Shown here: positions 63,165-64,000 of the stretch, piece by piece | Layout: each line of letters begins with the position of its first letter | How positions within the stretch are numbered: the first letter of the stretch is position 1 | DNA from: Candidatus Babeliales bacterium | GTDB taxonomy: Bacteria > Babelota > Babeliae > Babelales > JACPOV01 | Length of the DNA: 64,000 bases | Assembly: GCA_040879965.1 (NCBI GenBank) | Contig: JBBDJI010000012.1 | Coordinates: 206,303 to 270,302, forward strand | Reading direction: 5' to 3' | Program-made: the position numbers and the translations under genes | The notes under the pieces: generated by a model | Told to the model about the DNA's origin: nothing | The model's input: only the letters and a program-made list of their open reading frames with translations | The model's database searches: none

Positions 63165-63929
63165 ATGAATCAAAATGTTTTTTCTAAATGTATGATTATT
63201 GCGTTTTGTTTATCAAGCTCGATTTTTGCAAATGATATTATTGTTTCTTTGGAAGGAACAACTGGCGCAGGGAAAACAACCTTACTAAAAATTCTTGAAA
63301 ATAATTTACCCGAAGTTCAGATAGTATATGAACCAGTTGAAGCTATGCAAGATTTGGGTGGTTGCGGTAATTTACTGGAAACATATTACAAAGATATGCC
63401 ACGTTGGTCTTATTTATTTCAGACTTATGTATTTCCCATTCAGGCAAAAGCAATAGAAAAAGCAGTATTGAACTCTGAAAAAAATATTTTTGTTCTTGAT
63501 AGGTCAATTTACGCTGGTTTTTATGTTTTTGGCAAAATGCTTAAAGAAAGTGAGTATTTAAATCCAATGGAATGGTACAGCTATTGCACGGTATTTGATT
63601 TTATGGAGCAAAATTTTAAACATAAAATTAATGGCTTTATTTATTTGCAAACTTCACCTGAAACTTGTTATACAAGGATTGCTAAGCGCAATAGAAAAGA
63701 AGAACAGGGTGCGGCATTAGATTATTATACTGATGAATTTAAGTATCATGAAGATTGGTTGTTAGAAAAAAAAGATATTTATCACGAGCGCATTAAAAAT
63801 GATATTCCCGTGTTAACCTTGGATGGCAACATAGATTTCATTAAGGATGAAAAAAATAAACAAGAGATAATTAGAAAAATTAAATGTTTTATTAATTCGA
63901 TTCAATTAACGAACAAAAATAATAAATAG
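63165..63929 (+). CDS. Exported deoxynucleoside kinase
   Basis: Start ATG 63165, with AAAGG upstream; a longer frame to 63117 lacks a ribosome site. Signal peptide of about 22 residues (FSKCMIIAFCLSSSIFAN). Then the dNK family: P-loop LEGTTGAGKTT (about 29-39), EPVEAM (56), RWSYLFQTYVF, FVLDRSIYAG (ERS/DRS motif), YLQTSPETCYTRIAKRNRKEE (LID Arg residues, shown here in two parts). It phosphorylates deoxynucleosides with ATP or another NTP. These substrates are not in a periplasm. Export suggests action in a host compartment. Other readings: the leader may be a cleaved anchor with no export. Confidence 0.82.
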   Translation: MNQNVFSKCMIIAFCLSSSIFANDIIVSLEGTTGAGKTTLLKILENNLPEVQIVYEPVEAMQDLGGCGNLLETYYKDMPRWSYLFQTYVFPIQAKAIEKAVLNSEKNIFVLDRSIYAGFYVFGKMLKESEYLNPMEWYSYCTVFDFMEQNFKHKINGFIYLQTSPETCYTRIAKRNRKEEQGAALDYYTDEFKYHEDWLLEKKDIYHERIKNDIPVLTLDGNIDFIKDEKNKQEIIRKIKCFINSIQLTNKNNK

Positions 63930-63946
63930 ATTAATAATAACTCGCT

Positions 63947-64000
63947 CTAACAAACTTTGGCAATAGCTTTTGCAGTTGTCGCTATTTGAGGTTTTTTATC
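63947..64000 (-). CDS. C-terminal end of a gene continuing past the window
   Basis: The minus frame is open to the window edge and reads DKKPQIATTAKAIAKVC, then a stop at 63947. Too short to name. Confidence 0.35.
   Translation of the reverse strand, partial: DKKPQIATTAKAIAKVC

Overview
AT-rich chromosomal window of 64 kb from what looks like a Gram-negative, host-associated bacterium with a small-genome style: tight spacing, many overlapping genes, few intergenic regions. A Pal-like lipoprotein implies an outer membrane. Ankyrin-repeat proteins, a very large share of enzymes with N-terminal signal peptides, and many decayed gene fragments fit an intracellular associate of protists. The mixture resembles Candidatus Dependentiae (TM6/Babeliae). 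That placement is inference from gene style, not from a marker tree. No tRNA, rRNA or CRISPR array was seen.

Layout. 1-750: tail of an ankyrin protein. 0.8-5.0 kb: exported glycosyltransferases (GT2, GT10-like, GT32-like) with a decayed GT2 between them. 5-24.6 kb: housekeeping genes (RNase G, Pal, DEAD helicase, S1, Ndk, MurI, NusB, EF-P, GlyA) interspersed with three tandem exported GH1 glycosidases, two HAD-like exported proteins, a membrane-anchored thioredoxin reductase-thioredoxin fusion and an exported thioredoxin-ankyrin fusion. 24.8-33.6 kb: minus-strand glycan operon (methyltransferases, UGM-like flavoprotein, GT-C membrane proteins, two GtrB-like GT2). 33.8-38 kb: MutT, an exported thymidylate synthase/dCMP hydroxymethylase-like enzyme, a DDE-less ISXO2-like transposase relic, a small ribbon-helix-helix-like protein and a very cysteine-rich exported protein with a C1q-like region. 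38-48.3 kb: flippase-GT4 fusion, methyltransferase, GT4, asparagine synthase, then MutM plus LigD-type ligase, then a methyltransferase-GT2 fusion. 48.6-63.1 kb: a dense island of exported sugar enzymes (NodZ/GT11-like fucosyltransferases, FkbM methyltransferases, exostosin-like, DUF6492-like and GT2 transferases, a UDP-glucuronate decarboxylase-like SDR) with many pseudogene fragments and IS remnants. 63.2-63.9 kb: an exported deoxynucleoside kinase.

Working together. The membrane and cytosolic clusters at 25-33 kb and 38-48 kb look like ordinary cell-surface glycan synthesis. The signal-peptide set is different: it contains transferases, a nucleotide-sugar enzyme, SAM methyltransferases, and nucleotide-making enzymes (TS-like, deoxynucleoside kinase) that all need cytosolic cofactors. 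These are not available in a bacterial periplasm but are plentiful in a host cytoplasm. The most interesting hypothesis here is therefore an exported toolkit that remodels host glycans and host nucleotide pools. The island is turning over quickly: start-codon losses, homopolymer frameshifts, a 27-bp in-frame duplication and paralogue fragments are all visible.
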